From assembly GCA_003599055.1 (NCBI GenBank), contig QZIM01000019.1, positions 1 to 53,041 of the forward strand: a DNA stretch of 53,041 nucleotides. The letters are read 5' to 3'. Shown in pieces: positions 30,617 through 42,200 of the stretch. This DNA comes from Candidatus Woesearchaeota archaeon. GTDB lineage: Archaea > Nanobdellota > Nanobdellia > Woesearchaeales > ARS49. Position numbers and translations under genes: made by a program. Every line of letters starts with the position of its first letter. Position 1 is the stretch's first letter. The notes beneath the pieces are model-generated. The model was not told where the DNA came from and did not search any database. It worked only from the letters and a program-made list of their open reading frames with translations.

Positions 30617-33600
30617 ATGAAAGGGGTGGAATTTGCAGTCGTAGGAATAGTTCTTCTTGCAGCAATCGGCGCGCTCTCCTTTCTCGCACTTGATGAAACC
30701 CCTGAATTCTTCCAACAATCACCATCCGCATTCGCAACCGCAAGCCTGCCACCGCCATACCTTGCACCGCAACAATCACCGCCCCCCCGCGCACAACCCC
30801 TTGCGACACGCTCAATTCCAAGCGCGCTCACCGGCTATGCAACAAGCGATGCGCCCCTGCCGCCTTCCTCACCATCGTCCATTTCTTCAGAACGAAGCAT
30901 CAGCCTCACACCCGTCACCAGCTGCCCGGACACCCTTCTTACTCCGGGAGAAACATACCAACTCTCCAACGACATCGGCCCCTTTGACGGCACCTGCATC
31001 ACTATCGCAGCCGACGGCATCACCCTTGACTTCAACGGGTTCACCATTGTTGGAGATGCAAACGGAGCAGACCTCGAATACGGCATTGAAGTCTTTGCCA
31101 ACGGCGCCACCATCATTAACTCCAGTTTAATCAATTTCACCCGCGGAATCCAGGCAGACACGGTAAGCGGGCTTCGCATTATCGGCGGAACCATCGGCAC
31201 CATCGGGCCTGCCAGTGATGCAACCAATGACAACACGGGTTACGGAATATTCCTTAACCGTGTTCCTTTTTTCCACATAGAAAATCTAACAATTACTGAT
31301 GTTCGGGGAAGTACGTCGGGCGGTTCGGCAAACGCAGAAGGCATCCACATCCAGGACAGCAGGTCAACAGGAAACATCACCAATGTGACCATCTTTGACA
31401 CTCCTGCCGGCGCAACCAGCACCATCGGAATCAGCGTTGCCGCAAGCAACCTTACCGTCACGCGCGTGAACGTCCGCAATATGACCGGCAACGCGGTTTC
31501 GCTCACCGCCGCATCAGGAATCACAAACACACTCCAAGACAGCAACGCAAACTCAACCATCAGCATCACCGGCAATAATCTTACCATCACCAACAATACC
31601 GTCACTCAGGGAGAACTGCTCACGTCGACCGGAAACAACTACTACATCTTCAACAACACTGTCTCGCGCCGCCAAGCAGGCCTTATCATCAACGGGCTCT
31701 CCGCCACCATCGTCCAAAACTACACCATCGCAAACAACACTATCAGCGTCCACTCCGCCCAGGCAAACGGCCTTCTCCTCTCGCAACGCGGCGGCAACGC
31801 AACAGTTGCAAACAATACTGTGGTCGTCAACGGCACCACCTTAAGCCGCGGGCTCTGGCTCCAATCAACATCAGGAAGCCAAATCCAAAGCAACATCACG
31901 TTTGCAAACCTCTCCATCCTCGGCCTTGGAACAAGCTCAACAGGAATCCGCATCCAGCGCGGCTTTAACCACACGTTCACCACAACCATCGTCAACCTCA
32001 CCGGCGCTCGCCACACAGGAATACAGCTTGAAAACGCATACAACAACACATTCTTCAACATCACCCTTGTCAACAGCACATTCCTCCTCAACCTCTCAAA
32101 CAGCACGGACAACATCTTCACCAACCTCACCGTAAATTCCTCCTTCGGAACCATTGAATACCTTGAGCCAATCAACGCAACAACACAAAACGCAAGCGTC
32201 AATACAACCACATTTGCAATCACAAGCAACCTCAGCTTTGTCAACACAACCAACCTCACCTTCCTTAACGAAACCGCACGAGTTACACTCAGCGGACTTC
32301 CTTTCACCGACCCGCAAATCCTTGTTGACTTTGAGGATGACGGAACGTTTGCCTCTTGTACTTCGCCGACCTGCAACGAAACAAGCTATGCGGGAGGAGT
32401 GTTTGTTTTTAACGTCTCGAGCTTCACGAGTTATGCTGCGAGCGAGACCAGCGCAGCAGGGTCGTCGTGCGGCAACCCCTTAACTGATTGCTGCACCATC
32501 CAAACCTCCGGTGCGTACACTCTTGCCAATGATATCTCTGACCCCGGCGTCATCGGTGGGGACGGGTGCATTAATATCACCGTTGACAACGTTAACCTTG
32601 ACTGCCAAGGATTCCTCATCGAAGGAAGCGAGGGGGTCGGCACCATAGGCATCCTCATCGACAACAGCAGTGTCGCATCCCTCAATAACATCATTGTCAG
32701 AAACTGCCTCCTGTCCTTTTGGGACAACGGCCTTAACATCAGGCGCACTGAAAACTCCAGCTTCACCAACAACACAGCATTCAACAACACCATCGGCATC
32801 CTCAGCTCATCCGGAGGCAGTTGCACCAACTGCACCTTTACAGATAACACGCTTGAAAACCACACCCAAAGCGGCATTATGCTCGCTGGGGGCAGCAGCA
32901 ATACCCTCAGAAACAACCGCGCAGCATTCAACCTCAACTGGGGAATCCGCCTTTTCAACGACGACAATAGCATAGTCACCCAAAACACCCTTATCGAGAA
33001 CGGAATAGAATCATTTGCCGTCACGCTCTGGAACGGAACAGACTGGCAGGACGCGGGCGAACTCCACTTCCCCGGAACATACACTGAAAAAACACTCCTC
33101 CTGCCACAACCCGCCACGGCAATCAGGCTCGCCCACTTCGGCACGGACACCGCACATATTGACCTTGCACTCCTCGACGGGCAGGCACCTTCTGCCGCGC
33201 TTGACGCGCCTTCAAACAAAACGCAGCCAACCTCAAAACTTGCGGCAAACGACCACGACGTCATCAGCGCCCACCACACCACAACCGAACTCACATTCCC
33301 AAAACCCGGGCAAACCCTGCGCCTCATTGCCGCAGAAGAAGACCTCCTTGGCATTCCCTTCTCGTGGCCGGATAACGGCCACTTTCCCTATGCCCCTCGA
33401 GAAACCCAATACCACTCCGACCATTGGTACCCTTCCTCAAACCACCCGGCAGGACCCGTCACGGCAACCATCACCGCCAATTCCACCCATCTTACCGCAT
33501 TCCTTGACATCGGCGTTGATAACACCTACGACCCGAACGAAGACTGGGCGGAAATCAGAATCACCAACAAAACCTATCGGGTCACCGCTCATGACACCCG

Positions 33601-36600
33601 CTGGGGCACCCAAAATTTCACGTACACCGCCCTTGTCCTCTACGAACACAAGACCGTCCTCTTCGTAATCCCCCTTGCAGAACTTGACCAAATTGAACAA
33701 CCGCTCCTCATCCAATTCGGCTATTACGGAACCGCGGCAAGCGCGCCCGACTCAGGCATCCTTGTCGAACAGGACGCACAAAACGTTGACGTCTTTGCCA
33801 ACACCCACGACGGTGATGAGAATGGCATCATCTTCCACGTCACCTCAAACAGCCGCGCATACAACAATACCATCTCGAGCACGCTTGATGCGGGAATCCA
33901 AATACTCCTTGTTGAAACGAGTAACATCACCAACAACAGCATAACCGTCGCCGACCGCGGAATCGTCGTCGGAGGCTCAAACGCAAACCTCATCACAAAC
34001 CACTCCCTCCAACAAATTGCCACCACCGGCATAGACGTCGGCCCATTCAGCGCCGTTGACACGACCAACATCATCTTTAACAACACCAACGTCACAGACC
34101 CCCTCACCGGCGCATCACTTGACACCACCACAAACATCACCCTCATCAACACCAATCTCACCAACACGCAAACCGGCATCTTCCTTACCGGAACCACCGA
34201 CACCTTCTTCAACCAAACCGTCATTGAAAGCACAAACCTGTGGATAGACATCAGCTCCGGCGGAACCACGAACAACCAGTTCAACGACACCACCTTCCTT
34301 AACCGCAGCGCAGGAAGCATCCGCATCCCCGGAAACGCAACCATAAGCGACCTCTTTACCGTTGAAACCGTTGACTTATTCATCCAAAACAACCGAACAC
34401 TCCTTGACTCCGCAACCTATCCCTTCTTCAACCAAAGCGCAATCATCACGCTCTTTGGACTCCCCTTCACCAACCCGCAACCGCTCGTTGACCTTGAAGA
34501 CGACGGCACGTTTGCCGTTTGCTCCATCGGCAGCCAGTGCGACGAAATCAGCTACACGGGAGGCACGTTTGCATTTAACGTATCACGCTTCACAGGATAT
34601 GCGGCAAGTGAAGGGCCGTTCACATTCACCTGCCCCACTCTCCTTAACCAATCTGCAATGATGACTGAGAACCTCACGTGTGACGGGACTGCCGTTATCA
34701 TCAATGCCGATAACGTTGAACTTGACTGCGCGGGCTTTTTCATCAACCACTCCAATGTTGATGATGAAACATACGGCATTGTTGCAAGCGTGCGAAACAA
34801 CATCACCATCCGCAACTGCAACGTTCTTTTGGGAAGCCCTGACCCGTTCCAGCCCCACAACATCTTCCTCAATTACACGAACAACAGCGTTATTGTAAAC
34901 ACGAGCGCGGTTGCGGACAGCGACAGCCAATCCGACGCGCTCCGCATGAACCACGCATACCACAACCTCGTTCACAACAGCACCCTGCGAGGAGATGTCG
35001 GCTCGGGAGCCACCCTGTTTAACTCGTCAAACAACACGCTTGAAAACCTGACCGGCATCAGCGACAGCTTCTACGGCCTTTGGTTCGAAGCATACAGCAG
35101 CAACAATGTTGTCCGCAACTACACTGCCCTCACGGACAGCTCAGAAGCAATACGGCTTGAGATTCAAAGCAACAACAACCTCTTTGAAAACGTCAGCGGC
35201 ATTGCAACGAACGACCAGGGAATTGAAATCGTCACCCTTGAGAACCTTACCGTGCGCAACAGCCAGTTCCGCGGCGTCTTTGGCGACGCGTTCCGCCTTG
35301 TCTTTACGAACCACACGCTCGTTGACAACGTCAGCGCGGTCACCACATCCGGATTCGGCCTTGACCTTGACCGCGCAGTCAACGCAACCATCACCAACTC
35401 CTACTTTGAAAGCTTCGATAACTGGGTTGTTATGATTCGCGAAGCAGCAGGGCAAAACAACCTCACGAACGTCAGCATTGCAACAAACACCGGCGTCCCC
35501 TTGCGCTTTGGCCAAGTCAGCGCGCCACCGCAAAACAACACCTTTGACAACATCACCCTCACCATCAACACCAGCTCAGGCGCGAGCTGGATACAAACAA
35601 CAACCGCAATAACCAACAACACGCTCCGCAACATCCTCTTTAACGCAAGCAACGGTACGATTTTGATTGTTAACGCATCAGATGTGCCAACCGGCGTTGA
35701 CCTTACCGCTGCACACCTTAACGTCAGCTACAACAACTCATTCCTTAACAGCTCAAACGGCAACGCAAGCTGGCTGAACGCAACAGGACAAATAACACTC
35801 TACAACATCGCATTCACCGACCCGCAACCGCTCGTTGACTTTGAAGACGACGGGACATTTGCTGCCTGCAGCCCTCCTGACTGCACTGAAGTCAGTTTTG
35901 CCGGTGGAACATTCATCTTTGACGTCACTCACTTCACGAGCCACTCTGCGAGCGAGACTGTCAGCAGCACCGGCTGCCCATTCCTCATCAACGGAACCTA
36001 CACGCTCACGCAAAACATCACCTGCCCCGCTACTGCAGTTGAGTTCACCGCAGGAGACGCAATACTGGACTGCGCAGGATTCACCATTGAATGGAACACA
36101 AACGGAACCACCGGAACATCCGGCATCCTTGCAGAAAATAAAACCGGCATCACCATCCAAAACTGCACCATCGCAAGCGGCACAGAACTTGGCGCATTTG
36201 AGTCCGCGGTCAACTTCACCAACGTCTCACACGCAACACTCACCCGCTCCAGCCTCAGAACCAACGGCAGCGAGCAAAACTTCGGGCTCTTCCTTGACAG
36301 AACCGTTAACATCTCACTCCAACACAATATGATAACCGTCAACGGAACCGGAGGCGCTTCGCGCGGCGTTCGCGCAATAGATGCGATACTTCTCACGTTC
36401 GCAAACAACACCCTCCTTGTGAATGACACCGGAGGCTCTGCGCGCGGCCTTGACCTTGAAAGCACGGTAAACAACTCGGTGATTTCGAACAACACCATTC
36501 TTGTCAACAGCTCAGGAAGCGGCTCCAACGGTGCAATTGAGCTTGTGCGCGCAACAAACCTCACAATTACCAACAACACTATCCAGGTATTCGGGTTCAC

Positions 36601-39205
36601 CGGCACGGACGTCGGCATAGACTTTGATGCGGGACCCAACGAGCGCATCACCATCACCGACAACCGCATCAGCACCAACAGCACCTTTGGTGGGGCAAAC
36701 GACGCAATCAAGCTTGACTCAGGACAACTGCACCACGCTGTCATCGCCGCAAACACACTCGATGCCCGCGGCAACTCCGGCTCGAACCGCGGAATCCAAA
36801 TAACGGTGACCAAAAACAACATCACCGCAGCAAACAACACCATCCGCACCAACAGTGCAAGCACCGGCTCAAACTTCGGCATACAGTTCACCGGAACCAC
36901 TGAAAACAGCACCATCTTCCAGAACAACATTACCACCAACGCAACCACATCCGGCTCAAATGTCGGAATCAGATTCACCGGAACTACCAATGATACCACC
37001 GTCGCATCAAACATTGTTCTCACCGACTTTGGCGGGTCAAACTTCGGCATTGCTTTCACCAGCGCAATACGGACGGTCAATGTCACCAACAACACGGTTT
37101 GGACGTTTGGAGCAGGCAGCAGCAACGTTGGCATCCGCCCAACCGGAGGAGCCACCCTTTTGCGCATCGAAAACAACACCATTCGCACAAGCAACGAGAC
37201 AGATAACTACGGAATTGAGACCCGCGGCATCATAGACTCAACCATTGCACGCAACGTCATTGCGACCAGCGGACGAAACAGGAACAGGGGAATTGACATC
37301 AACACCGCCGGCGGAACCATGGTCGCCCGCCTCACCATTGAAAACAACACCATCAGCACGACCGGAGTTGAAGGCGCAAATGACGGCATCCGTCTCAACG
37401 GCCCAACGGTCAGTCTTGACAACAGCACCATTTTCGGCAACACGATTTCCACCAACGGAACAAGCCAAAACCACGGCTTCCAGCTGAGCGGCGCCCGCCT
37501 CTTTAATAACACGTTCTCCGACAACAACATCACTGCCCGCGGCACGCTCAGCTACGGCATCCTCATCCTCAATGCAAACAACTCTCAGTTCACTAACACA
37601 CTTCTTAACGACACCGCAGAATGGATTAACTCAAGTGCGTTCACCTTCACCAACCTCACCAACACAACCTTTGCCACTCCAAACGGCAGCATCCGCATCC
37701 CCAACCTCTTTAACCTCAACGGAACGCAAGATCTCAACCGCAGCAGGCTTAACATATCGTTCAACAACAGCTTCGTCAACAGCACCAACCTTAGCTTCAT
37801 TAACCAATCAGCACAACTTACCCTAAACGCAATCGCATTCACTGACCCCGCACCAATTGCCGACCTTGAAGACGATGGCACATTTGCATCCTGCCCTGAA
37901 CCCCAGTGCACCGAAGTCAGCTATGACGGAAGCACATTCATCTTCAACGTTTCAAGCTTTACAAGCTATGCGGCTGCAGAAAGCGCAAGTACGGGAATCA
38001 TTAACCTCACATTTGACAAGATTGATTCTCCTGACCCGGTTGTTCGCGGAACCGCGCTCAATTACACAATCGAGATTAACAACACGGGAAATGCGACTGC
38101 TGAGAACCTGACTGTTGTTGAAAGCTATTCTGCGGGCGTGAGCTTTGCTTCATCAAGCCCTGCGCCCGACCTTGGCAACAACACGTGGAACTTGGGCAAT
38201 CTGAGCAACGGCAGCACGACCACGATAAACATCACCGTCATCGTCGGCTCAACTTTGACAAACGGAACAGTCCTCAACAACTCGTATGACGTCTCATTCC
38301 AAAACAGTACCGGCGGAACAACGAGCGCGAATGATTCAGAACTTACAACGGTACTTGGCGTTGCCACACTTACGGTAACAAAGACTGACTCACCTGACCC
38401 TGTGAACAACGGAAGCACGCTGAGCTATACAGTAACGGTCACCAATGCGGGTGATGAAATCGCGTACAACATCACGGTCATTGAAGGGTATGATGTGAAC
38501 ATCACATTTAACGGCTCAAGCCCTGCGCCAACGCTCGGCAACAACACGTTCTCGCTTGGCAATTTGACACCCGGCGCGAGCACGACACTCAACATTACCG
38601 TTAATGTTAGTTCAGCGATGACTTCAGGCGTTCTGAACAACACGGTCAACGTCACGTTCACGAATCTGACGGGCGACAATACAACCGTAAGCGCGTTCCA
38701 AGGAACCGCCGTGACCACGCCATTTATCCCACCACCCGCGCCCGTCGGCGGCGGAGGAGGCGGCGGAGGAACAAACCTCTTCCGCAACGCAAACATTACC
38801 CGCAACGTTCCGCAAGTATTGCAACCGGTCAGCTGGCCAACCGTTGCACGTTCGCAAGAACCACCTGTCCCCGTTCCTGCACAAACCCAAGAAAAAACAC
38901 AAACGGCCGAAAGCCAAACCTTAACAGAGCCCCCTCAACAGGCGCGCCCCTTGGTCGGACAAAGCATTTCCGAACCGCGAGAAGGACGGTCTGTTTCAAC
39001 TGCAGTACTTGCAGTGCTTGGAATAATCATTTTAGCAGTTGTTCTTGCAGTTATCATCCTTGGACGCAGGACACGACCCCCAAAAACGCAATCACTGCAA
39101 ATCGTAAAACCCCAAGAACTCCACACCACACTCAAAAAACTCAGTTCAGAAGTCAAAAGCGCAAACCGGCTCCTGCGCGAATTTGACAAGAAGTTTAAAA
39201 AGTAA
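30617..39205 (+). CDS. Giant surface protein 1: four beta-helix modules, DUF11 repeats, membrane anchor (2862 aa)
   Basis: The layout is: N-terminal membrane helix (about 6-25); Pro/Ser-rich linker; four right-handed parallel beta-helix modules (NosD/PbH1-like repeats of NNTI and GIxL rungs); two DUF11 domains (about 2461-2699, SPDPV...G start); Gly-rich hinge; PQVLQPVSWPTVAR; membrane helix (about 2793-2817); cytoplasmic tail of ~45 residues. Each module ends in a cap such as LVDFEDDGTFASC...FNVSSFTSYAASE (nt near 32320, 34490, 35830, 37855). A non-helix beta domain is inserted at about 799-1033. N-x-S/T sequons are very dense. It likely forms a long filament for adhesion or as outer coat. 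TTTATATAG (30586-30594) is 27 nt before the ATG. Confidence 0.85.
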   Translation: MKGVEFAVVGIVLLAAIGALSFLALDETPEFFQQSPSAFATASLPPPYLAPQQSPPPRAQPLATRSIPSALTGYATSDAPLPPSSPSSISSERSISLTPVTSCPDTLLTPGETYQLSNDIGPFDGTCITIAADGITLDFNGFTIVGDANGADLEYGIEVFANGATIINSSLINFTRGIQADTVSGLRIIGGTIGTIGPASDATNDNTGYGIFLNRVPFFHIENLTITDVRGSTSGGSANAEGIHIQDSRSTGNITNVTIFDTPAGATSTIGISVAASNLTVTRVNVRNMTGNAVSLTAASGITNTLQDSNANSTISITGNNLTITNNTVTQGELLTSTGNNYYIFNNTVSRRQAGLIINGLSATIVQNYTIANNTISVHSAQANGLLLSQRGGNATVANNTVVVNGTTLSRGLWLQSTSGSQIQSNITFANLSILGLGTSSTGIRIQRGFNHTFTTTIVNLTGARHTGIQLENAYNNTFFNITLVNSTFLLNLSNSTDNIFTNLTVNSSFGTIEYLEPINATTQNASVNTTTFAITSNLSFVNTTNLTFLNETARVTLSGLPFTDPQILVDFEDDGTFASCTSPTCNETSYAGGVFVFNVSSFTSYAASETSAAGSSCGNPLTDCCTIQTSGAYTLANDISDPGVIGGDGCINITVDNVNLDCQGFLIEGSEGVGTIGILIDNSSVASLNNIIVRNCLLSFWDNGLNIRRTENSSFTNNTAFNNTIGILSSSGGSCTNCTFTDNTLENHTQSGIMLAGGSSNTLRNNRAAFNLNWGIRLFNDDNSIVTQNTLIENGIESFAVTLWNGTDWQDAGELHFPGTYTEKTLLLPQPATAIRLAHFGTDTAHIDLALLDGQAPSAALDAPSNKTQPTSKLAANDHDVISAHHTTTELTFPKPGQTLRLIAAEEDLLGIPFSWPDNGHFPYAPRETQYHSDHWYPSSNHPAGPVTATITANSTHLTAFLDIGVDNTYDPNEDWAEIRITNKTYRVTAHDTRWGTQNFTYTALVLYEHKTVLFVIPLAELDQIEQPLLIQFGYYGTAASAPDSGILVEQDAQNVDVFANTHDGDENGIIFHVTSNSRAYNNTISSTLDAGIQILLVETSNITNNSITVADRGIVVGGSNANLITNHSLQQIATTGIDVGPFSAVDTTNIIFNNTNVTDPLTGASLDTTTNITLINTNLTNTQTGIFLTGTTDTFFNQTVIESTNLWIDISSGGTTNNQFNDTTFLNRSAGSIRIPGNATISDLFTVETVDLFIQNNRTLLDSATYPFFNQSAIITLFGLPFTNPQPLVDLEDDGTFAVCSIGSQCDEISYTGGTFAFNVSRFTGYAASEGPFTFTCPTLLNQSAMMTENLTCDGTAVIINADNVELDCAGFFINHSNVDDETYGIVASVRNNITIRNCNVLLGSPDPFQPHNIFLNYTNNSVIVNTSAVADSDSQSDALRMNHAYHNLVHNSTLRGDVGSGATLFNSSNNTLENLTGISDSFYGLWFEAYSSNNVVRNYTALTDSSEAIRLEIQSNNNLFENVSGIATNDQGIEIVTLENLTVRNSQFRGVFGDAFRLVFTNHTLVDNVSAVTTSGFGLDLDRAVNATITNSYFESFDNWVVMIREAAGQNNLTNVSIATNTGVPLRFGQVSAPPQNNTFDNITLTINTSSGASWIQTTTAITNNTLRNILFNASNGTILIVNASDVPTGVDLTAAHLNVSYNNSFLNSSNGNASWLNATGQITLYNIAFTDPQPLVDFEDDGTFAACSPPDCTEVSFAGGTFIFDVTHFTSHSASETVSSTGCPFLINGTYTLTQNITCPATAVEFTAGDAILDCAGFTIEWNTNGTTGTSGILAENKTGITIQNCTIASGTELGAFESAVNFTNVSHATLTRSSLRTNGSEQNFGLFLDRTVNISLQHNMITVNGTGGASRGVRAIDAILLTFANNTLLVNDTGGSARGLDLESTVNNSVISNNTILVNSSGSGSNGAIELVRATNLTITNNTIQVFGFTGTDVGIDFDAGPNERITITDNRISTNSTFGGANDAIKLDSGQLHHAVIAANTLDARGNSGSNRGIQITVTKNNITAANNTIRTNSASTGSNFGIQFTGTTENSTIFQNNITTNATTSGSNVGIRFTGTTNDTTVASNIVLTDFGGSNFGIAFTSAIRTVNVTNNTVWTFGAGSSNVGIRPTGGATLLRIENNTIRTSNETDNYGIETRGIIDSTIARNVIATSGRNRNRGIDINTAGGTMVARLTIENNTISTTGVEGANDGIRLNGPTVSLDNSTIFGNTISTNGTSQNHGFQLSGARLFNNTFSDNNITARGTLSYGILILNANNSQFTNTLLNDTAEWINSSAFTFTNLTNTTFATPNGSIRIPNLFNLNGTQDLNRSRLNISFNNSFVNSTNLSFINQSAQLTLNAIAFTDPAPIADLEDDGTFASCPEPQCTEVSYDGSTFIFNVSSFTSYAAAESASTGIINLTFDKIDSPDPVVRGTALNYTIEINNTGNATAENLTVVESYSAGVSFASSSPAPDLGNNTWNLGNLSNGSTTTINITVIVGSTLTNGTVLNNSYDVSFQNSTGGTTSANDSELTTVLGVATLTVTKTDSPDPVNNGSTLSYTVTVTNAGDEIAYNITVIEGYDVNITFNGSSPAPTLGNNTFSLGNLTPGASTTLNITVNVSSAMTSGVLNNTVNVTFTNLTGDNTTVSAFQGTAVTTPFIPPPAPVGGGGGGGGTNLFRNANITRNVPQVLQPVSWPTVARSQEPPVPVPAQTQEKTQTAESQTLTEPPQQARPLVGQSISEPREGRSVSTAVLAVLGIIILAVVLAVIILGRRTRPPKTQSLQIVKPQELHTTLKKLSSEVKSANRLLREFDKKFKK
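32281..32450 (+). other. First copy of the module cap domain (DFEDDGTF cap)
   Basis: A recurring ~50-residue unit closes each beta-helix: hydrophobic strand, LxFTDPQPLVDFEDDGTF, two cysteines 4-7 residues apart, E-x-SYxGG-x-F-x-F-N-V, then S-x-FTSYAASE. Ten clear copies occur in the two giant genes. The acidic DFEDDGT could bind calcium and the two Cys could form a disulfide. I know of no named domain for it. Confidence 0.7.
38168..38240 (+). repeat. 73-nt identical segment shared with giant gene 2 (copy 1)
   Basis: These 73 nt inside the first DUF11 repeat are identical to 51115-51187 in the next gene, without even synonymous change, while flanking DUF11 sequence has diverged. Recent recombination or gene conversion between the two genes is the simplest explanation. 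Confidence 0.85.
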
Positions 39206-39261
39206 TTCTCGGAAGCTTTATAAACTCAAAAATTCTTTTTGTGCGTAAAGGGGAATGGTAT

Positions 39262-42200
39262 ATGTATAAAAGAGGTAGTTGGAGAGCAGTTGCACTGCTT
39301 GCTCTCTTCTTTGTCTGGGTCTTTGCACTCGCCACGCTGCACGCATACGGCCCAAGCGGCCTTCAAACACTCAACCAGCCGCCATACCAAATCAGCAGCG
39401 AGGTTCTTGTCAACGGCACAACAAGCTCACTCCAACTGCTTGACTATTTCGGCGACCCCGAAGGAGACGTGCTCTCCTTCACTTCTGACGACCCTGCGAT
39501 TTTAACTCAAGGATACACACTTACCTTCACCGCACCGCCAGAAACCGGGCAGGAATACACGGCAACCATTACGGTCAGCGACGGAACGAACACGATTGCA
39601 AAACCAATAACGTTCACGAGCATTACTTCTTTTAGCCATACTCCCACAGAAACAATTACTTCTGAGACTGCCGTCTCTGAAGAAAAAACCGCGCCCGAAC
39701 CCGAACAGCCGCTTCGCGGAACACTTGAACAACAAACGGAATCAACCGCCCCCCAAACAGCCGCTCAAGACACGCCCTCCGTCTCCGGCGGGAAAACCAT
39801 TTCCGTCGTGTGCACAGACTGCGGCGACTGCACCACTTGCCTTGGAACAGACGGAAACACGTGCACGCTCAGCGGAGCAATCTCCGCCGCCGGAACCTGC
39901 ATTACCAGTATGGTCAGCAACACCATCCTTGACTGCCTTGGATTCACTCTCACCTACAACACCGGCGCGGGAACCGGCAACTTCGGCATTACTGTCGGTT
40001 CAGCAGAAAACATCACCATACGAAACTGCGACGTTGTTGACGGAACTACGGGCGGGAGCAATCTCGTCGGGCTCATCCTGAGCGGAACAAGAAACGCAAC
40101 CGTCCACGACAACATTTTCCGTGCAAACGGAACCCAACGCAACCGCGGCGTCGAACTCTCGGGAACAACATTCGTTAAACTCCAAAACAACAATATCTAC
40201 GCGGAAGGAAGCACCGGAGGCAATGCCGCACTCAACATCACCGGAGGAGAGGCAAACGCCACCATCGCAGGCAATGTTCTCTACGCGGAAGGTACAGGAG
40301 GTACAAACTTCGGGCTTCAGCTTAACGTTGTTGGGCCGCTTCTTTTCTCAAACAATACAATTGAAATGGGCAGTATCCGCGCAAGCGGCGATATGCGCCA
40401 CGTTACCCTAAACCAAAATGCACTCAACGGGAGCATCGCTCTCTTCGGAATTCTTGGCTCGACAATAATAAACAACAGCATCGAAAACAACACGATTACG
40501 GGAACCCTGTCTCTTGGCGCCTCAGGAACCGTGTCGAATAACGTATCAGAAAACCGCATATTCCAAAACAACATCAACGCCAACCTCTCGACAGGCATAT
40601 CCCTTACTGCCACTAATTCGACTTATATTATCTCCAATACCGTAACAGGAGGCACCGGTATCAGCCTGAGCACATCGTCGCGCAACGTTACGTTGGATGC
40701 AAACACAATCACGCTTATCGGGACAGGAAACGGAATTAATATCCGCAGAACATCCCTTAACTTCCCTTATACACCGTCTGTTGCCATCGGCCACAATATC
40801 TCAACCACCAATACCATCAACGGAAGCGCAGTATTCTACTACGGAGGGGCAGGTGCAAGCCCTGCTTGCCCGGGAGGCACGCTCACCAGCCCCGCCGCAA
40901 GCCACATCACCTTCGTACAGTGCGACGGGGTAACCCTTGAAGACTTTGCACCGATTGACCCAATTACCATCATTAATTCAACCAACATCCGTATGCAGAG
41001 ACTGACGCTCACAAAAGGGCTCGACAGCAACGGCACGGGAATCACGCTCCATAACAGCACAATTACACGCACAAGCACTTCGTCAAACGACGGCTCACTC
41101 ACTGACGGAAGCAACTATTTCATTGAGAACAACACGTTCTCATTCACAGACACAAACTACGTTATCGGCTTTGCCGGATTCGGCGTTGACTACTCAATTC
41201 GCAACAATACCTTTGTTGTTCGCGGAGGAGTACAGCCAACAGGCATTCTGATTGACGGCCAACGATTCACCGTCATTAACAACAGCGTTGACGTTTTTGC
41301 AACAACCGGCGGCTCGGCATTCGGCCTTGACTGGGACGCATCTCACAGCACAGTTGAGAATAACACCATCATTGCAAACGGGAGCGGCGGATGCTGTATG
41401 GAAGCAATTACCGTATCCACCGTAAACAATATCAATGTCAGCGTTCGCAACAACCGCATAGTTGCAGATGATGACGGCACAGGAACGTGCTGCAACTACG
41501 CAATCAACGGCGCAGGGCACAGCTGGACCATCGAATCAAACAATGTATCCGTGAACGGAAGTGACTGCTGCAATGAAGGATTCATTATCGACGGCAGCAA
41601 CGTCATCGTCAACAATAACGCCCTGTCGGTTGAAGGGGCAAACTGCTGCCATTACGGGCTTGACTTCAGTTCAGGAGTAAGAAATAACCAATCAGTCACT
41701 AACAATATTCTCAGCGTCTTCGGATTCGGCGCGGATTCCGATAATTTCGGCATTTACTTTGGCACCGTAGACACGGCGAACATCACCAATAATCAAGTAC
41801 GCGTAACAGGCACCGGAGGCAGCCACGGCGCAATATCACTTGATGCGGGAATCAGAGTTACCGCTCAAAACAACACGCTTTTTGTCAACGGAACCGGCAG
41901 CAGAGGCATCTGGCTCACCAGCACATCAAATAATAATCTGTTCATCGGAAACAATGTCAGCACGGCTGACGGAGCAACCTATGCGCTCAGCATTGAAGCA
42001 GCACAGACCAACAACTCTTTTGTCAACACGACGCTTAATAACACGCAGTACTGGATAAACACTCTTGCAGGCAGCACAACACAGTTCAACAATACCTGGT
42101 TCCTTGGCCCAAACAGCAGCGTCAACATCACCTCATTTACCCTGAGCGGAGCGACAACACTAGGGCGCAACAACATCAACCTCTTTGAAAACCGCACATT

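Noticed and set aside
35998-37194. 398-aa antisense frame within giant gene 1, and similar long antisense frames in giant gene 2 (such as 44122-45525)
   Set aside because: They mirror the repetitive Asn/Thr codons of the beta-helix rungs and carry no recognisable domain.
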